Shown one piece after another: positions 1 through 8,853 of a DNA stretch of 64,000 nucleotides. The DNA comes from CAYZWU01 sp964482235 (GTDB lineage Bacteria; Planctomycetota; B15-G4; CAYZWU01). The stretch lies in NCBI GenBank assembly GCA_964482235.1, contig CAYZWU010000017.1, forward strand, positions 33,971 to 97,970, read 5' to 3'. Under the pieces are notes generated by a model. The model was not told where the DNA came from. It saw only the letters and a list, made by a program, of their open reading frames with translations, and ran no database searches. Numbering within the stretch: position 1 is the first letter of the stretch; every line of letters starts with the position of its first letter. A program made the translations under genes and the position numbers.

Positions 1-2691
1 GCCCGGACGGGCAAGCTGAAATGGGAGAAGAAGCACCTCGTCTCCCCGCAGGGCTACATGCTCGGCTCGAAGACCAGGCTCTACGTCCCCACCGGGCGTA
101 CGGCTCCCGCGATCCTGAGCCGCAAGGACGGCAGCTTTCTCGGAACGTGCAAGGGATCCGTCGGTGCATGGGCCCTCGTCACCGGCGATGACATGATCGT
201 GCACGGCCCGGGCGACGCCGGCCACCTCGGTCTCGTTGCCGCCGAGAACGTCGATCACATGGCGACCTTCCGCGGCACCAGGATGATCGTGAGGAGCGGC
301 ATCGCCTATCTCCTCTCGAAGACCGGACTGAGCGCCTTCGATCGAGTCCGCTACCTCGACCTGGTCCGCGAGCGCCGGAAGCTGTCCGCCGAGGCCGAGT
401 CGTTGAAAAAGGAGATCAAGGCATTCGGCGAGAAGACCGGGCCGAAGCGGAAGAAGGCCGAAGACCGGCTCGCGAAGGTGAACGAGGCGCTCGAGAAGAA
501 CTCGAAAGCCATGGGGGATTGCACCCTCTGGGAGCGGTCGGCTGCCGCACCCTTTGCGCTCATCGCGGCCGGCGGCCTGCTCTATGCCGGAGGCGAGGAT
601 CGCGTGGCCGCATTCAGATCCACGGACGGCTTGCCGCTCTGGGAGGGAAAGGTGGACGGCCGGGCCCACGGCCTGGCCGTGGCGAACGGCTCCCTTCTCG
701 TCAGTACCGACAAGGGAACGATACACTGCTTCAGGGGGCGGTCCGGCGGGCCGGATAGGGAGTCCGCGGGGTTGACCGACGGCGCATCCGCTCGAGGCGA
801 TGGCAAGGGATCAACGGAAGCGGACCGGAAGAAGGAGAGCGACACCGCTGCCTCGCCCCATGCCGAAGCGGCGCAGCGGATCGTGGCGCATCTCGACACT
901 CGCAAGGGATACTGCCTCGTCGTGGGCTGCGGCGAGGGGAGGCTCGCCCGGGAGATCGCGCGGTTGACGGAGATGCGCATCCTCTGCGTGGACAGCGATC
1001 GCGATCGTGTCGATGCCGCTCGCCGGACGATCGATGCGGCCGGGCTCTACGGCACGCGCATCACCGTTCATCACGCCGATCCGGCAAAGCTTCCCTATCC
1101 CGACTACTTCGCCAACCTGATCGTTTCGGACTCGGTGCTCGAAACGGGCCGGATCGCCGGGTCCGGGACCGCGATGAGCCCGGCGAAGGAGATCTACCGC
1201 CTGCTGCGTCCCTGGGGCGGCCTGGCCGTCATCGGCCAGACAGAGACTTTTGCCGCCCGCTCGGCCCTTCAGAAGCTCGACTTGAGGCAGTGGAGCCGAT
1301 CCTTTCCCCGGTCGGAGATGACGATCGAGGAGAGCGGCGGTCTCTTCGCAGTCGTGCGTCGAGGCGCCCTCGAAGGCGCCGGTGAATGGACCCACATGTA
1401 CGCCGACGCCGGAAACACGGCCTGCTCGGAAGACGTCCTTGTCAAGGGACCGCTCGAGATCCAGTGGTTCGGCCGCCCGGGCCCGCGGCTGATGATCGAC
1501 AGGCACCACCGGAACGTCCCGCCCCTCTTCAAGGCCGGCCGTCTCTTCGTGCCGGCCGACGACCGTGTGATCTGCGTGGACGCCTACAACGGCACGCGCC
1601 AGTACGACCTCGTCCACCCGGGATCGAGACGGCTCGGCATCTTTCTCGACACGAGCCACATCGTGCTGGACGATACGCGGCTCTTCGTGGCGTACAAGGA
1701 CAGGTGCGAGGCCTTCGATGCGGCGACGGGCGAACCGGCGGCCACCTACTTGATACCGCAGCCGGCTGATGGCGAGCCGACCCACTGGAGTTACGTGGCG
1801 CGAGAGGGCGGTCTGCTCCTCGGATCGGGCCGGATCCCGGGCGCCTCCTACACCGAGACGAGCCGCACCGCCGACGAGGCGCTCTGGTACGACAACATGT
1901 CGCTCGTCACGAGCCGCCACCTCTTCGCTCTCGATACGGAAACAGGAAAGGTCGCATGGACCTACCGGTCAGGCGTGATCATCAACACCACGCTCACCGT
2001 GGGGGAGGGCCGGATCCACTTCCTCGAATCGCATAGCTCGGCAGCCCTGGCCAACGAGATCGGGCGGATGCAGGCCAGGACGTTTCTCGCTGACGGGGAC
2101 AACTTCCTCACGGCGATCGATCTCGCTTCCGGCCGCGTTGTATACAGGAGGAAGATCGACCTGTCCGACTGCCGCCTCATCGCCTACCTGGGGTATGCCG
2201 ACGGGATGCTCGTGCTGAGCGGCTGCCGCTACGTGGAGGGGAAGCTCTGGTACTTCATCCGGGGCCTCAAGGCCTCTTCAGGAAAGGAGAAGTGGAAGCA
2301 GAGCCATGACTCGGGATTCAAACCGGGCGGGGGGCACGGCGAGCAGAACCGCCACCCCACCATCGTGGGCGACACCGTCTACACCTACCCCTATGCCTAC
2401 AGGCTGAAAAGCGGGAAGAAGATCGACGGGTACGCCTTCGACCGGGAGGGCCACGGCTGCGGCGGCGTCTCCGCGTCGGCCCACTCCCTTTTCTGGCGGG
2501 GCGGCAATCCGACGATGCGCGACCTCCGCAAGGGCGGCACGACCAGCAAGATCAACCTGGTGAGCCGACCGGGATGCTGGCTGAACATCATTCCGGCCGG
2601 CGGGCTCGTCATGATTCCAGAAGCCAGCTCGGGCTGCACCTGCGGCTTTCCGATCCAGACCTCCCTGATCTACCGCCCGCGAGGAGATTGA
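1..2691 (+). CDS. PQQ-like beta-propeller protein with inserted SAM-methyltransferase-like domain (5' truncated)
   Basis: The reading frame is open from the first base, so the true start lies upstream of the window; the first internal Met is at base 58. Seen: beta-propeller-type blades early on (GRAHGLAVANGSLLVSTDKG), a charged coiled-coil-like stretch encoded at about 360-510, then a Rossmann-type segment at about 900-1260 with a glycine motif (CLVVGCGEGRLAREIA), an acidic strand end (ILCVDSD) and NLIVSDSVLETG, as in class I methyltransferases. A second propeller follows to the C terminus. No signal peptide can be judged because the N terminus is missing. Family knowledge: such PQQ/BamB-like proteins with an inserted methyltransferase fold occur in Planctomycetota-type genomes and lack an assigned reaction. 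Whether the methyltransferase part is catalytic is unknown. Confidence 0.85.
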   Translation, partial: ARTGKLKWEKKHLVSPQGYMLGSKTRLYVPTGRTAPAILSRKDGSFLGTCKGSVGAWALVTGDDMIVHGPGDAGHLGLVAAENVDHMATFRGTRMIVRSGIAYLLSKTGLSAFDRVRYLDLVRERRKLSAEAESLKKEIKAFGEKTGPKRKKAEDRLAKVNEALEKNSKAMGDCTLWERSAAAPFALIAAGGLLYAGGEDRVAAFRSTDGLPLWEGKVDGRAHGLAVANGSLLVSTDKGTIHCFRGRSGGPDRESAGLTDGASARGDGKGSTEADRKKESDTAASPHAEAAQRIVAHLDTRKGYCLVVGCGEGRLAREIARLTEMRILCVDSDRDRVDAARRTIDAAGLYGTRITVHHADPAKLPYPDYFANLIVSDSVLETGRIAGSGTAMSPAKEIYRLLRPWGGLAVIGQTETFAARSALQKLDLRQWSRSFPRSEMTIEESGGLFAVVRRGALEGAGEWTHMYADAGNTACSEDVLVKGPLEIQWFGRPGPRLMIDRHHRNVPPLFKAGRLFVPADDRVICVDAYNGTRQYDLVHPGSRRLGIFLDTSHIVLDDTRLFVAYKDRCEAFDAATGEPAATYLIPQPADGEPTHWSYVAREGGLLLGSGRIPGASYTETSRTADEALWYDNMSLVTSRHLFALDTETGKVAWTYRSGVIINTTLTVGEGRIHFLESHSSAALANEIGRMQARTFLADGDNFLTAIDLASGRVVYRRKIDLSDCRLIAYLGYADGMLVLSGCRYVEGKLWYFIRGLKASSGKEKWKQSHDSGFKPGGGHGEQNRHPTIVGDTVYTYPYAYRLKSGKKIDGYAFDREGHGCGGVSASAHSLFWRGGNPTMRDLRKGGTTSKINLVSRPGCWLNIIPAGGLVMIPEASSGCTCGFPIQTSLIYRPRGD

Positions 2692-2861
2692 ACTTACCGG
2701 CTGGATCTGCCATTTTTTTTCGAACCTCCGGGAAAGGACGGCGTTCTGTTGTTTTTCAACTTGAAAGTTCGAATCTGACCGTGCGATCCATCCCGATCGC
2801 CTGCCGTTCCGGCACTCATTCCATCTGGCGGATGGAATCTGCAAAAAGGAGGTCCTGTCTG

Positions 2862-5045
2862 ATGCCGCTGCGCTCATTACTGCTCCTGAGCATGATGGCG
2901 GTCGTGGTCCTGGCCATCAATCCCGCAACGCTTCAAGCGCTGGATAATCCGGAACGAGAAGCCTCTGCGAGCGGCGGCTCTGCTTCGGAAGAGCCGGAAA
3001 AGGAGAGTGAAGCCGACCAGAGCCCGGTCATGAGCGTTTCGGACGAGATCGTTGTCACGGCCACGCGGAAGAAGAAGAACCTGTACGACGCCCCGTCGTC
3101 CGCATCGATCGTCTCGGAGAAGAAGGTCGAGGAGAGTCTCTCCCGCTCCCTGCCGGAAGCCCTCGCCACCGTGCCTTCCGTGATGGTGCAGAAGACGGCC
3201 TACGGCCAGGGATCGCCCTACATCCGCGGCTTCACCGGATTCCACAACCTGATGCTGGTGGACGGGATCCGGCTCAACAACTCGGTCTTTCGCTCCGGTC
3301 CGAACCAGTACTGGAACACCGTCGACCACCTGCTCACCAACCGGCTCGAGGTGGTGCGCGGGCCTTCGTCGGTGCTCTACGGCAGCGACGCCGTCGGCGG
3401 GGTGGTCAACCTGATCACCCGGAGCCGGGAGGAGTACGAGCCGGAATTCGACCTGGGCGGCGAGCTCTTCTTTCGTTGGTCCGAGGCCGAGAACTCCTTC
3501 ACCGAGCGACTCCAGCTCGAGGGCAATGCCGGGGAAAAGTTCGGCTGGCTCGGCGGCATCACATTGAAGGACTACGGCGATCTCACGGCCGGGCAGCACA
3601 CGCGCAAGCAGGAGTACACCGGCTATGACGAGCTGGACGGCGACCTGAAGGTCGATTTCGCTCTCAGCGACGCCACCTCGCTCACCATGGCGTGGCAGCG
3701 TGTCAGCCAGGACGAGGTGCCGCGCACGCACAAGACGATCCATGCCGTGCCGTTTCATGGCACGACGGTAGGGAAGGAGCTCAGGCGGGAGCTCGACCAG
3801 GATCGCGAGCTGATCTACGGCCGCCTCACCATGGACGATTTCCCCGGGATCTTCGACCGGGCGACCTTCACCCTGTCGAGCTGCGAGCAGAACCAGGAGC
3901 GCGACCGGCTGCGCACAGGGCAGAGGCAGGATATCTCCGGCTTCGACGTTCAGACGTACGGCGCCTCGATGCAGTTCGAGCTCGATTCTATGCTGGGCGA
4001 CTGGACCTTCGGCGCCGAGGCGTACAGGGATAATGTCGACAGCTTTCGCAGGAACTATGTTGCCGGTGTCTCCACGGGCGACGACATCCAGGGCCCCGTG
4101 GGAGACAGGGCCGAGCAGAGCCAGCTCGGCATCTACATCCAGAACGAGAAGAGTTTCGGAGATCTAGACCTGATCACCGGGGTGCGGTACAACCGCTCGT
4201 CCACCCGGGCCGACCGGGTCGAGGATCCGGTGACCGCCCTGCCCATGTCGGTGAAGGAGCGTTCCGGCGCCATGGTGGGGAGCCTACGCGCCGTCTATCA
4301 CCTCAACGATTTCTGGAACCTCTTCGGCGGCGTATCCCAGGGATTCCGCTCGCCGAACCTGATGGACCTGACCTCTCTCGATGATACGAGCGCCGTGGAA
4401 ATCCCTTCCCCGCACCTCGATCCCGAGTACTTCACCGCCTTCGAGGTCGGTGTCAGGACGCGCGTCAACCGCGTGGAGGCGCAGGCCGCGATCTGGCGGA
4501 CCCAGATCGACGACATGATCGTCCAGTCGCCCACGAACCGGCCGGGGCCGACCCAGGTCGTGCGCAAGGACAACGTGGGCGACGGCTACATCCACGGCAT
4601 CGATGCCGAGGTGGCGTGGAATTTCCGCGATTCCTGGACGGCGCTCTGCGGCTTCACGTGGATGAACGGCAAGGTGGATCAGTTGAACGAGGACCTGAAC
4701 TACAAGATTGTCGACGAACCTGTCAGCCGGATGATGCCGTTCTCCGGCTTCACCGCCCTCCGCTACGAGCCGCCGGAAAGCGATTACTGGGCCCTCTTCG
4801 AGACGATCATATCGGACGAGCAGGACAAGCTGGCCCTTCGCGACGTGGGGGACACGTCCCGGATCCCCGAGGGAGGAACGCCGGGCTACACGGTCTACAA
4901 CCTCCGTGCCGGGTGGGACCTCACCGAGGATCTCTCCATGGTGGCGGCCCTGGAAAACATCACGAACAAGAACTACAGGGTCCACGGCTCCGGAATCAAC
5001 GAGGCGGGCCGCAACCTCGTCCTGTCGTTCAGGCTCCGGTTCTGA
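2862..5045 (+). CDS. TonB-dependent outer-membrane receptor
   Basis: 727 residues. The start is ATG 2862, chosen because AGGAGG (2847-2852) sits 9 bases upstream and a signal peptide (MPLRSLLLLSMMAVVVLA) follows directly; the frame is open further upstream, but without a leader. A TonB-box-like DEIVVTATR lies at residues 61-69. The plug domain follows (SLPEALATVPSVMVQK, YIRGFTGFHNLMLVDGIRL, RLEVVRGPSSVLYGSDAVGG). The rest is the beta-barrel, ending in the aromatic terminal Phe typical of outer-membrane proteins (VLSFRLRF). It should import a siderophore, cobalamin, sugar or similar ligand using ExbBD-TonB energy; the ligand cannot be read from sequence. Length is normal. The gene stands alone, 170 bases after the previous gene. 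Confidence 0.93.
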   Translation: MPLRSLLLLSMMAVVVLAINPATLQALDNPEREASASGGSASEEPEKESEADQSPVMSVSDEIVVTATRKKKNLYDAPSSASIVSEKKVEESLSRSLPEALATVPSVMVQKTAYGQGSPYIRGFTGFHNLMLVDGIRLNNSVFRSGPNQYWNTVDHLLTNRLEVVRGPSSVLYGSDAVGGVVNLITRSREEYEPEFDLGGELFFRWSEAENSFTERLQLEGNAGEKFGWLGGITLKDYGDLTAGQHTRKQEYTGYDELDGDLKVDFALSDATSLTMAWQRVSQDEVPRTHKTIHAVPFHGTTVGKELRRELDQDRELIYGRLTMDDFPGIFDRATFTLSSCEQNQERDRLRTGQRQDISGFDVQTYGASMQFELDSMLGDWTFGAEAYRDNVDSFRRNYVAGVSTGDDIQGPVGDRAEQSQLGIYIQNEKSFGDLDLITGVRYNRSSTRADRVEDPVTALPMSVKERSGAMVGSLRAVYHLNDFWNLFGGVSQGFRSPNLMDLTSLDDTSAVEIPSPHLDPEYFTAFEVGVRTRVNRVEAQAAIWRTQIDDMIVQSPTNRPGPTQVVRKDNVGDGYIHGIDAEVAWNFRDSWTALCGFTWMNGKVDQLNEDLNYKIVDEPVSRMMPFSGFTALRYEPPESDYWALFETIISDEQDKLALRDVGDTSRIPEGGTPGYTVYNLRAGWDLTEDLSMVAALENITNKNYRVHGSGINEAGRNLVLSFRLRF

Positions 5046-5301
5046 TCCTATCAGGCAAAACACCTCGACTCAGACGGTGGGAATCCGCGCCATAGCACGC
5101 TATCCGGGACCGGCAGATAGGCCGGTTTGACTGCCGAAAGACGTGTTTCGTCGGGAACGATTGTCGTCAGGCTTTTCTTACTCTCTTGAAATGGAGTTCA
5201 CCAGTCGATAATAATCCGTGCGGCGGTCTATCCCGTCCGCAAGCTGCTGTCCGGTCCTCAAAGTGCCGGCAGTCGGATATCGTTCAAAAAAGAGGTGACC
5301 G

Positions 5302-6090
5302 ATGAATATGTCGCGATTTCTTGGATGCGCAATCCTCTTCGCCACTTTGCTCGTGGCGCTTCCTGCCTGCCAGACGATCCGGGACTCCCTCTCCTCCGAG
5401 GTGGGGCCCGATCAGGACGAGGCTATCGTCGGCATGGAGGGGCGCGAAACGCTGGCCCCGCCCGAGCTGATCCTCGGTCCCGAGGACACCTTGAAGGTGG
5501 CCGTCTGGCGTCAGCCCGACCTCAGCTCCGAGGTCCGCGTGGACCGGAGGGGGAAAATCACCCTGCCGCTCGTGGGCGAGGTGGAGCTGGCCGGTCTCTC
5601 TTCCAGCCAGCTGCGGGACGACCTGACGGAGCGGTTCAAGGAGTACATCCGCAATCCCCAGGTCACGGTGGACGTGCTGGAATCTCCCAACCAGAAGGCC
5701 TTCGTCCTCGGCGAGGTCTCGAGGCCGGGCTCCTTCGACATCAACGGGCTCACCTCGGTGATCCAGGTCGTGGCCGAGGCGGGGGGGTTCACCAATGACG
5801 CCAATCGTGCGTCCGTGGTCCTGGTGCGGGGGCACATCGAGAATCCGATCATCCATCGTCTCGACCTCGAGGCGGCCATGTCGGGCCAGTTCAACCAGGA
5901 TCTCTACCTGATGCGCGGCGATATCGTCTACGTCAACAGGACGTTCATCGCCGACGTCGAGGATTTCGCCATCCGGATCACGAACATCATCAACCCGATC
6001 CATCTCGCCGAGAGAGTCGTCATCCTGGGCGCCATGGTTCCGGACGCCTTCCTTCACGGGGAGACGAGCAGCCGGGTAACGGTCAACTGA
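5302..6090 (+). CDS. Polysaccharide export / SLBB-domain lipoprotein (Wza-like)
   Basis: 262 residues starting at ATG 5302, with a purine-rich AAAAGAGGTGA upstream. The lipobox LPAC puts the lipidated Cys at residue 23. A Poly_export domain begins near residue 52 (ELILGPEDTLKVAVW, then RVDRRGKITLPLVGEVEL). An SLBB-type ligand-binding domain follows (VLGEVSRPGSFDINGLTSV, VVAEAGGFTNDANRASVVLV). Family role: outer-membrane or periplasmic part of a capsule/exopolysaccharide channel. No glycosyltransferase, Wzc-like or flippase gene lies next to it, so it is an orphan here; it may act with a distant locus. A strong terminator follows at 6159-6236, so it is probably monocistronic. Confidence 0.9.
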   Translation: MNMSRFLGCAILFATLLVALPACQTIRDSLSSEVGPDQDEAIVGMEGRETLAPPELILGPEDTLKVAVWRQPDLSSEVRVDRRGKITLPLVGEVELAGLSSSQLRDDLTERFKEYIRNPQVTVDVLESPNQKAFVLGEVSRPGSFDINGLTSVIQVVAEAGGFTNDANRASVVLVRGHIENPIIHRLDLEAAMSGQFNQDLYLMRGDIVYVNRTFIADVEDFAIRITNIINPIHLAERVVILGAMVPDAFLHGETSSRVTVN

Positions 6091-6158
6091 TTCCGGCAGA
6101 TCGAGCAGCCCGCTTGGCAGCCCTTTCGTGCCCTGGCAAAGGAGGCGTACATCGCCGT

Positions 6159-6236
6159 GATCCGGGCTCCGGGAAGCAGGCCCGAAGAGGCTTCCGACAA
6201 GGCTTGCGGAGCGCCGGATCAGGGGGACTTTTTTTT
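6159..6236 (+). terminator. Rho-independent terminator after the SLBB gene
   Basis: A long stem: gatccgg-gctccg (from 6159) pairs with cggagcgccggatc (ending 6220) with one bulged base. An inner ggaagc/gcttcc stem adds to it, and a run of eight T follows at 6229-6236. It closes the transcript of the export lipoprotein. Confidence 0.8.
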
Positions 6237-6270
6237 CCTGGAAATTGACGCTTTTCTTCGTTGAAAGGGG

Positions 6271-6299
6271 TTGTAGGAAGAGGATACCCACGGTAGTAT
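6271..6299 (+). promoter_or_regulatory. Candidate sigma-70-type promoter of the HD/LeuCD operon
   Basis: TTGTAG (6271-6276), 17-base spacer, TAGTAT (6294-6299). Four of six bases match at each box. It lies just after the terminator and about 100 bases before the HD-domain gene. The remaining gap 6091-6396 holds only the terminator and this site. Confidence 0.35.
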
Positions 6300-6396
6300 G
6301 CTCGGTTTTCTATAGCAGTTCATTCCGAATGTTGTTGCGACCCGTCTGGCCGGTTCAAAACCGCTGGCAGGCAGGCTTTCCGTGAAGGAGAGGACC

Positions 6397-6930
6397 ATGC
6401 GCGAGGAGCTCGAAAAACTCATTCCGGAGTTCGGCTTGATCCGGGACGAGGATCTGAGAACAAAGACCCTGGACGTTTTCGTCAAGGCGATGGAAGAGGG
6501 AGGATGGCAGCCCGCCGACCTAACTCGGATGCCCTTCACCCTGCTTCTCGATCCCTGCCCGGCCAGCATGGTGGAGCATATCAGGGGGGTGGTGACCGTG
6601 GCGCGCAAGAGCGCCGAGGCACTGAAGGAGCTCTACGCCGATCGCATGCCGATCAACCTCGACGAGCTCACGTCGGGCGCCATCCTGCACGATGTGGGCA
6701 AGCTGGTGGAATACCGCATCGAGGGCGACCGGTTCGTGAAGAGCCCGAAGGGGCGGATGCTGCGCCATCCCTTCTCCGGCGTGGGGCTCGGCTACGACGC
6801 CGGACTTCCCGATTCCGTGCTGCACATGATCGCAGTCCACGCCAAGGAGGGAACGGGCGCGCGCGTCCTTCCCGAGTCCGTAGTCATCCACCATGCCGAT
6901 TTCATGAACTTCGAACCTTTCCACGGTTGA
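6397..6930 (+). CDS. HD-domain phosphohydrolase-like protein
   Basis: 177 residues. ATG 6397 is preferred over the upstream in-frame GTG at 6382 because GAAGGAGAGG sits immediately before it. HD-superfamily metal ligands are visible: a first His in VEHIRGVV, the His-Asp doublet in GAILHDVGKLVEY, then His in LRHPFSGVG, His in MIAVHAKEG and a late HHAD. Such domains hydrolyse phosphate esters of nucleotides or phosphodiesters; the substrate here is unknown. It is the first gene of the run and only 13 bases separate it from the LeuC-like gene, so it is very likely co-transcribed with the hydro-lyases, although no functional link is established. Confidence 0.82.
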   Translation: MREELEKLIPEFGLIRDEDLRTKTLDVFVKAMEEGGWQPADLTRMPFTLLLDPCPASMVEHIRGVVTVARKSAEALKELYADRMPINLDELTSGAILHDVGKLVEYRIEGDRFVKSPKGRMLRHPFSGVGLGYDAGLPDSVLHMIAVHAKEGTGARVLPESVVIHHADFMNFEPFHG

Positions 6931-6943
6931 GAGGAGCGGTGTC

Positions 6944-8194
6944 ATGGGAAAAACATTTGCCGAGAAGATCCTGAGCGAGAAAGCCGGCCGTCCGGTCAAC
7001 GCGGGCGAGATCGTGACCGTCACTCCCGACGTCGCGCTGTCGCACGACAACACGGCCGCCATTTCGGACATCTTTCGCAGGATCGGCGTGGAGAAGGTCT
7101 TTGATCCCTCCATGCTGGTGGTGGCCCTCGATCACTGCGTTCCCGCGGCTGACGAGAAGTACTCGATGAACCACAAGGTGATCCGCGAGTTCACGGCTGC
7201 CCAGGGGATCGAGAACTTCTACGATCTCAATACCGGCGTCTGCCATCAGGTCCTGCCCGAGAAGGGGCACGTCCTGCCGGGACGGCTCGTCCTCGGCTCG
7301 GATTCGCACACCACGTCGCACGGCGCGCTCGGCGCTTTCGGCGCCGGCATCGGGCGGACGGAGATGGCGGTCATCTGGGCCACGGGGAAGATCTGGCTGC
7401 GTGTCCCCGAGACGTTCAAGGTGCGCGTGGACGGCGTCCTGCAGGAGGGAGTGACCCCCAAGGACCTGATCCTGAAGATCATCGGCGACGTGGGTGCCGA
7501 CGGCGGACTCTACCGGGCTGTCGAGTACGGCGGCGAGGCGGTGGAGAACATGTCCGTCTCCGGCCGGATGGTGCTCTGCAACATGGCCGTCGAGATGGGC
7601 TGCAAGATCGGCTACGTGGCTCCGGACGCGAAGGCCGAGACCTGGATCACAGGCCGGACCAGTGACAGCTACGAGGCGGTGTTCTCCGATCCCGACGCGG
7701 AATACACCGACGAGCTCGTCTACGATGCCGCCGCGATCGGCCCTCAGGTGGCCTGCCCTCACACGGTGGACAACGTGACTCCCGTGGAGGAGGTGGCCGG
7801 CAAGCGGGTCGAGCAGGCCCTTCTCGGGACCTGCACCAACGGCCGCCTCGAAGACCTGCGGCAGGCAGCCGGGTTTCTCAGGGGGAAGAGCGTGGCCAGG
7901 GGAACACGGCTCCTCGTCTTCCCCGCCTCCATGGAGGTCTACCTCGGCGCCCTGCGCGAGGGTCTGATGGAAACCTTCATCGAGGCCGGCGCCGTGGTGA
8001 TGAACCCGGGCTGCGGACCTTGCCTCGGCGCCCACGAGGGCGCACTGGCACCGGGCGAAGCCTGCATCTCCACGTCGAACAGGAACTTCAAGGGCCGCAT
8101 GGGATGCCGCGACGCGGAGGTCTATCTGGCCAGCCCGCTCACCGTGGCCGCCTCGGCGGTGAACGGTGTCATCACGGATCCCCGGACTCTCTGA
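6944..8194 (+). CDS. LeuC/aconitase-superfamily hydro-lyase large subunit, copy 1
   Basis: 416 residues, the usual length of the short split (LeuC-2/HacA-like) form; GAGAGGAGCGG precedes ATG 6944. The [4Fe-4S] ligands are visible as one Cys in LLGTCTNGRLED and two in NPGCGPCLGAHEG. Substrate-side motifs include ALDHCVPAAD, LGSDSHTTSHG and ISTSNRNFKGRMG. It dehydrates and rehydrates a 2- or 3-hydroxy tricarboxylate or malate derivative together with the small subunit encoded 43 bases downstream. The family alone does not separate 3-isopropylmalate dehydratase, homoaconitase and aconitase. The isocitrate-dehydrogenase-like gene downstream and the absence of leuA/leuB neighbours favour a citrate/isocitrate or homocitrate-type role; this is inference. 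Confidence 0.9.
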   Translation: MGKTFAEKILSEKAGRPVNAGEIVTVTPDVALSHDNTAAISDIFRRIGVEKVFDPSMLVVALDHCVPAADEKYSMNHKVIREFTAAQGIENFYDLNTGVCHQVLPEKGHVLPGRLVLGSDSHTTSHGALGAFGAGIGRTEMAVIWATGKIWLRVPETFKVRVDGVLQEGVTPKDLILKIIGDVGADGGLYRAVEYGGEAVENMSVSGRMVLCNMAVEMGCKIGYVAPDAKAETWITGRTSDSYEAVFSDPDAEYTDELVYDAAAIGPQVACPHTVDNVTPVEEVAGKRVEQALLGTCTNGRLEDLRQAAGFLRGKSVARGTRLLVFPASMEVYLGALREGLMETFIEAGAVVMNPGCGPCLGAHEGALAPGEACISTSNRNFKGRMGCRDAEVYLASPLTVAASAVNGVITDPRTL

Positions 8195-8237
8195 GAGGTC
8201 TTTTTTCGCAAGGGCGACTAGCAAGGAGAATGAGGCC

Positions 8238-8735
8238 ATGAAGGTCAAGGGCAGCGTGTTCAAGTACGGCCATGACGTCAACACCGATGTGATCTTTCCG
8301 GGAAAGTACACCTACACGGTCAAGGATCCGCAGGAGATGGCTTCCCATGCTCTCGAGGATCTGGATCCCGATTTCATGAAGAAGATGAAACAGGGCGACG
8401 TGATCGCGGCGGGGCGCAATTTCGGGTGCGGCTCCTCCCGGGAGCAGGCGGCCACCTGCCTCAAGTATGCCGGCGTGGGCGCCGTCGTGGCGGCATCCTT
8501 TTCCAGGCTCTACTTCCGCAACGCCATCAACGCCGGTCTGCCGCTGGTGCAGAGCGAGCAGGCCGCCGAGTGGATCGAGGCGGGCGAGGAGGTGACGATC
8601 GATTTCGAGAAGGGGATCCTGACGTGCGCCAAGGGAGACGTCGACTTTCCGCCGCTCCCGCCCGAGATCGTGGGCATCATGGAGGCGGGGGGGCTCGTGC
8701 CCTACACCCGCAAGAGCCTCGGGATCGACGAGTGA
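8238..8735 (+). CDS. LeuD/aconitase-superfamily hydro-lyase small subunit, copy 1
   Basis: 165 residues from ATG 8238, with AAGGAG at 8223-8228. The frame runs further upstream, but that part overlaps the large subunit gene and has no site. The swivel-domain signature is clear: HDVNTDVIFPGKYTYT at the N terminus, GRNFGCGSSREQA in the middle, then YFRNAINAGLPLV. It completes the active site of the preceding large subunit. The specificity-loop position reads KYTYT here; as remembered for Methanocaldococcus paralogues, homoaconitase has YLRT and isopropylmalate isomerase YLVY. The loop fits neither, so the substrate should not be transferred by homology. Confidence 0.9.
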   Translation: MKVKGSVFKYGHDVNTDVIFPGKYTYTVKDPQEMASHALEDLDPDFMKKMKQGDVIAAGRNFGCGSSREQAATCLKYAGVGAVVAASFSRLYFRNAINAGLPLVQSEQAAEWIEAGEEVTIDFEKGILTCAKGDVDFPPLPPEIVGIMEAGGLVPYTRKSLGIDE

Positions 8736-8745
8736 GAAAAGATAA

Positions 8746-8767
8746 GCTCCCGGGGCAGCCTGGGAGC
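8746..8767 (+). other. Intergenic hairpin between LeuD-like copy 1 and the dehydrogenase gene
   Basis: gctccc (8746-8751) pairs with gggagc (8762-8767), extended inward by G-C pairs and one G-T. There is no T run, so it is more likely an mRNA stability or attenuating hairpin than a full terminator. A TTGACA box lies 10 bases or so downstream without a good -10. Confidence 0.4.
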
Positions 8768-8853
8768 ATCGGATATTATTGACAGTCTTCCAGGAAAGAA
8801 ATGGATGCGACTCCCAGGGCCGGGAGCCGGTGTTCGTCTGAAAGGAAAATAAG

